Positions 4,909 to 7,549 of a stretch of DNA of 7,549 bases are shown piece after piece (position 1 is the first letter of the stretch; each line of letters starts with the position of its first letter). The position numbers and the translations under genes are program-made. The stretch is from Avichristensenella sp031550095 (lineage in GTDB: Bacteria; Bacillota; Clostridia; Christensenellales; Aristaeellaceae). Below the pieces are notes generated by a model. That model worked only from the letters and a program-made list of their open reading frames with translations. It had not been told where the DNA came from and ran no database searches. The stretch is from positions 1-7,549 of the forward strand of contig JAVBOX010000052.1 in assembly GCA_031550095.1 (NCBI GenBank). Direction: 5' to 3'.

Positions 4909-5906
4909 TAGGGTGCCTCCCGAAGGAAAAGCCGCGCCGGAGCGCCGTCGCTGCCGGGAAGCAAAAGGGGGAGACAGCGCATCTGATACCATCCGGGGAG
5001 GAATGAATCCAGTACCGCATTTTCCAGAATGGTAACGCCATGCTGCAGGAGATAGGTATGCACAGGCAACTCCTGCCCTTGGCAGCCAATGGACGCGACG
5101 CTGGAACAAACGGTGGTTACACCTGCGCTGACTAGCGCCTCCGCGTCTTCAATGTTGCAACCGCGCCGCATATTTTTCAGCAAGATACGTTTCCCACGAA
5201 TTGCGTGAAAATCTGGGGTCGTCCACTCGATCAGTTGGGCCGCGCCGTTCAACGCCTCGTAGGTAAGCGTTTCCGCTCCACCTGGCAAACCGATATGAAC
5301 GGGAGCGTCCACATGGGTTCCTGTATGTGCACTCATCGTGATCATCGACGCATCAAAGCCGTTTTCTTCTTTTCGCAGAAAAAGGCTTCGGATAAATGCT
5401 GGATCGCCTGGGTAAACGGTGATCCCGGAAACAAGGGGCATGGACGCGTCTCGCCAGGGACGATCATCCAGCGACATCAGCAAAAACCCATCCCGCATAG
5501 AAAAGGGTTGAAAGCCAAGCCTGGCATACATGCGCTGTGCGCGAAGATTCCAAGCGTAAACTGCAAGGCGGAAAGCCGGCGGGTGAAACGCCTCGCGAAG
5601 CCAGATCAGCGCACACTCCGCAGCCATATATCCGTTTCCGACCTCGGTCTCTATTGGGCGCATGCCCATGCCGAAATCAATAGAATGGCGGTCGGTATCG
5701 TAGATTTCCTTACCTGCGGGTATCTGTGCGTCCCAACCCCAGCAGAAAAAACCATGGAGCGCCCCGTGGTCATCGCAAATGCCGCGGTAGTTCCCCGATA
5801 AAAATCCATCGCCCGTTTCATTATAGACGTCATACGGGGCGGCATAACGCCACCCCGAGATGTCCAGGATATCTTCGGATGTGAGCTCACGCGTGAGAAA
5901 GCGCAT
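4908..5906 (-). CDS. Fusion protein: GNAT N-acetyltransferase domain plus KynB-like metal-dependent cyclase/hydrolase
   Basis: One uninterrupted frame of 332 residues holds two domains. Residues 1 to about 147 look like a GNAT acetyltransferase: an acidic beta strand with DFGMGMRP, the acetyl-CoA loop TEVGNGYM (87-94), a following helix, then RLAVYAWNLRAQRMYARLGF (113-132), the usual C-terminal GNAT signature. Residues about 150-332 match the putative cyclase/arylformamidase (KynB) family: MPLVSGITVYPGD, HTGTHVDAPVH (194-204), PVHTYLLQHG (His283), ILENAVLD (Glu295) and the closing LPLLLPGSDGAPAR. The zinc-binding His, His, Asp and later His and Glu are present, so this half could be active. 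The stretch between the two metal motifs is shorter than in KynB. Substrates are unknown. The ATG at 5906 is preferred to 5915 because AAAGGGG would touch the earlier one but lies nine bases from 5906. It is 26 bp after prfB and overlaps the Lit-like gene by one base. Confidence 0.85.
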   Translation of the reverse strand: MRFLTRELTSEDILDISGWRYAAPYDVYNETGDGFLSGNYRGICDDHGALHGFFCWGWDAQIPAGKEIYDTDRHSIDFGMGMRPIETEVGNGYMAAECALIWLREAFHPPAFRLAVYAWNLRAQRMYARLGFQPFSMRDGFLLMSLDDRPWRDASMPLVSGITVYPGDPAFIRSLFLRKEENGFDASMITMSAHTGTHVDAPVHIGLPGGAETLTYEALNGAAQLIEWTTPDFHAIRGKRILLKNMRRGCNIEDAEALVSAGVTTVCSSVASIGCQGQELPVHTYLLQHGVTILENAVLDSFLPGWYQMRCLPLLLPGSDGAPARLFLREAP

Positions 5907-5932
5907 TATACTCATCCCCTTTACGGCGCTTG

Positions 5933-7028
5933 CTACTGCATCTGCAGGTAGGCAGTGATGAAGCCATCCAGTTCACCGTCCATCACCGCGTCCACAGCGC
6001 CCATTTCGCAGCCGGTACGGTGATCCTTCACCATGGTATATGGCTGAAAAACATAGGAGCGAATCTGGCTGCCCCATTCAATTTTCTTCATTTCCCCCTT
6101 GATATCCGCCATCTGCTCTTCTTTTTCGCGTTCCCTAAGCTCAAGCAGGCGGCTTTTGAGCATCCGGATACAGACTTCACGGTTCTGCACCTGGGAGCGC
6201 TCATTTTGGCATTGGACGACGATGCCGCTGGGGATATGGGTCATGCGGACGGCTGAATCTGTCCGGTTAACATGCTGGCCGCCCGCGCCGGATGCCCGGT
6301 AGGTATCAATGCGCACCTCTTCCATGTTGAGGATAAACCCGCTATCCTCGATGATGGGTGAGACATCCAGGGAAGCAAAAGAGGTATGGCGCCGAGCGGA
6401 AGAGTCAAAGGGGGAGATTCGAACCAGCCTGTGTACGCCCTTTTCTGAGCGCAGAAAGCCATAGGCGTTGTCCCCGGAGACCTCCCAGGTCGCCGATTTG
6501 GTGCCCGCCTCATCTCCCGGCAGGAAATCCAGCATTTTGACCGTGAAGCCCTTGCGCTCACAATACCGCATATACATGCGATGGAGCATTTGTGTCCAAT
6601 CTTGGGCTTCCGTGCCGCCGGCTCCCGCGTGGAGCGAGAGAATGGCGTTATTATGATCGTATGTTCCCCTGAGCAGGGTTTCCAAGCGCAGGACTTCCAC
6701 ATCGTTCTGAAGCGATTGCACATCGTTCAACACCTCGGAAACCATGGAGGGGTCGTTCTCCTCCTCCACAAGCTCTATCAAAGCGGAAATGTCGTCGCAA
6801 CGCTTTACAAGCGAAGCGTGAAGGGACAGCTTATCGCCAATTTGCTTTGCCCGTTGGTTGACTTTTGTGGAGCGCTCCAGGTTGTTCCAGAAGTCAGGCT
6901 CTGCCATGTCCTGCTCCAGTTCGTTCAGCTCATTTTTGAGAACGGGCAGGTTAAAGGGAGTCACCCGCCTCATTGATGCGCTCACGCAACATCTTGATGT
7001 CAGCTCGTGATTGATCCAGCTCGATCAT
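5933..7028 (-). CDS. prfB: Peptide chain release factor 2 (RF2), expressed by +1 programmed frameshift
   Basis: RF2 reads UAA and UGA stop codons and triggers peptide release. The frame-0 part starts at ATG 7028, which shares one base with the secA stop and has AAAGGA ten bases upstream. It gives 25 codons (MIELDQSRADIKMLRERI, then NEAGDSL) and hits TAA at 6953-6951. The rest is in the +1 frame from AAC at 6952. The joined product is 364 residues, almost exactly the E. coli length. Landmarks in the joined numbering are HAGAGGTEAQDW, the stop-recognition SPF (205-207), RRHTSFAS, and the catalytic GGQ (249-251). Ala precedes SGAGGQ, the common form, rather than the Thr of E. coli K-12. The leader length and Leu at codon 25 match other RF2 genes. 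Within the +1 frame, GTG 6985 and ATG 6973 are possible alternative starts, but neither has a ribosome binding site. It lies in the secA-tsaD operon. Confidence 0.95.
6950..6971 (-). promoter_or_regulatory. prfB +1 frameshift site with UAA (CUU UAA C)
   Basis: Minus-strand order: GAGG (6971-6968), GGGTGA (6966-6961), CTCC, then CTT (6956-6954), TAA (6953-6951) and C (6950). The stop is codon 26, as in E. coli RF2. After Leu on CUU, skipping one U continues with AAC (Asn) where most RF2 genes have GAC (Asp) from CUU UGA C. The internal Shine-Dalgarno that normally sits three bases before CUU is not there. GGGTGA can pair with the 3' side of the anti-Shine-Dalgarno, but in a register about four bases too far upstream. 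Confidence 0.85.
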
Positions 7029-7549
7029 CAGTTCATGATCCTTTCTGATAGGTTATCCTGAAGCGGAAGACAGGCCGATTGCTCTTTTCCGCAGCAGTGC
7101 TTGTATTTTTTTCCGCTACCGCATGGGCAGGGAGCGTTTCGGCCCACCTTGGCCGTGGAGGTCTTCGGCTTTTGTGAACCGTCTCCCGCCAAGCGCGCTT
7201 GGGTGGGCTGGGCGACCTTTTCCCGCTCCGGCGGGCGACGCAGCTGCGCGTGATAGAGGCGCAAGACCGTATCCTCCCGAATGAGGCGCACCATTTCATC
7301 GAACATCTCAAAGCCTTCGAATTTGTATTCGATGACAGGATCTTTTTGGCCGTATGCCCGCAGGCCGATGCCATCCCGCAAGCGGTCCATCGCATCGATA
7401 TGATCCATCCACCGCCGATCCACGCTGGAGAGCAGCACCACCCGTTCAAACTCCCGCATGTCAACGCCCGCACTGCCAAGCTCCTGCTCCCGCTCCGTGT
7501 AATATGCGGCGGAAGCTTCGATTAGCGCATCCTTTAGCTGCTCCCTGCT
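7028..7549 (-). CDS. secA: Protein translocase ATPase SecA, C-terminal part (5' end outside the window)
   Basis: The last 173 residues of SecA, the ATPase that drives preproteins through SecYEG. The frame is open to the right edge, so the gene starts beyond it. Visible parts are the end of the helical scaffold/wing region (FERVVLLSSVDRRWMDHID, then MDRLRDGIGLRAYGQKDPV), the helix with FEMFDEMVRLI, a Pro/Gln/Lys-rich linker, and the SEC-C zinc motif NAPCPCGSGKKYKHCCG, which binds zinc and in other bacteria SecB or ribosomes. About 18 residues follow the zinc motif (ending SERIMN), a somewhat longer tail than usual. The stop TGA at 7030-7028 shares its last base with the prfB ATG, and the prfB ribosome binding site lies inside the secA coding sequence, so the two are translationally linked. 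Confidence 0.96.
   Translation of the reverse strand, partial: SREQLKDALIEASAAYYTEREQELGSAGVDMREFERVVLLSSVDRRWMDHIDAMDRLRDGIGLRAYGQKDPVIEYKFEGFEMFDEMVRLIREDTVLRLYHAQLRRPPEREKVAQPTQARLAGDGSQKPKTSTAKVGRNAPCPCGSGKKYKHCCGKEQSACLPLQDNLSERIMN

Noticed and set aside
5205..5801. Long plus-strand frame (198 codons) opposite the GNAT-cyclase gene
   Set aside because: It is antisense to a gene with two clear domain signatures, so it is a coding shadow.

Overview
All recognisable genes in this window lie on the minus strand, so transcription runs right to left. The content suggests a spore-forming, low-GC Gram-positive lineage (Bacillota, probably Clostridia) with fairly balanced base composition. The evidence is a CwlD-type germination amidase, a Lit/DUF1461 membrane protein, strong AGGAGG-type ribosome binding sites, a SecA carrying a C-terminal SEC-C zinc motif, and a DUF2007-like small gene placed before a phosphofructokinase. 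No mobile element, CRISPR array, tRNA or rRNA was seen.

Layout from the 5' end of transcription (right) to left: the C-terminal part of secA (7549-7028); prfB (7028-5933), overlapping secA by one base and needing a +1 frameshift; a fused GNAT acetyltransferase plus KynB-like cyclase (5906-4908); a four-helix membrane protein of the Lit family (4908-4288); and tsaD (4291-3221). Overlaps or short gaps join these five genes as one probable operon. A 450-bp intergenic stretch (2771-3220) follows and carries a dense cluster of DnaA boxes. Next come cwlD (2770-2021), then a promoter and the DUF2007-pfkA pair (1900-403). A 346-bp gap (57-402) holds a good minus-strand promoter, and the window closes with the first 18 codons of a gene that reads as dnaA (56-1).

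Housekeeping functions combine here: protein export (SecA), translation termination (RF2), tRNA t6A modification (TsaD), lipoprotein maturation (Lit-like), spore cortex maturation (CwlD), glycolysis (PfkA) and probably replication initiation (DnaA).

The points most worth a second look are: (1) prfB keeps the RF2 frameshift site at exactly codon 26, but the internal stop is UAA rather than UGA and the upstream Shine-Dalgarno-like element is displaced; (2) a DnaA-box cluster lies about 3 kb upstream of the putative dnaA start, separated from it by three genes, while the region directly upstream of dnaA has no good box; (3) the GNAT-cyclase fusion; (4) a PfkA with roughly 75-80 extra residues inserted in its N-terminal half and a Tyr where the substrate-binding His usually sits.
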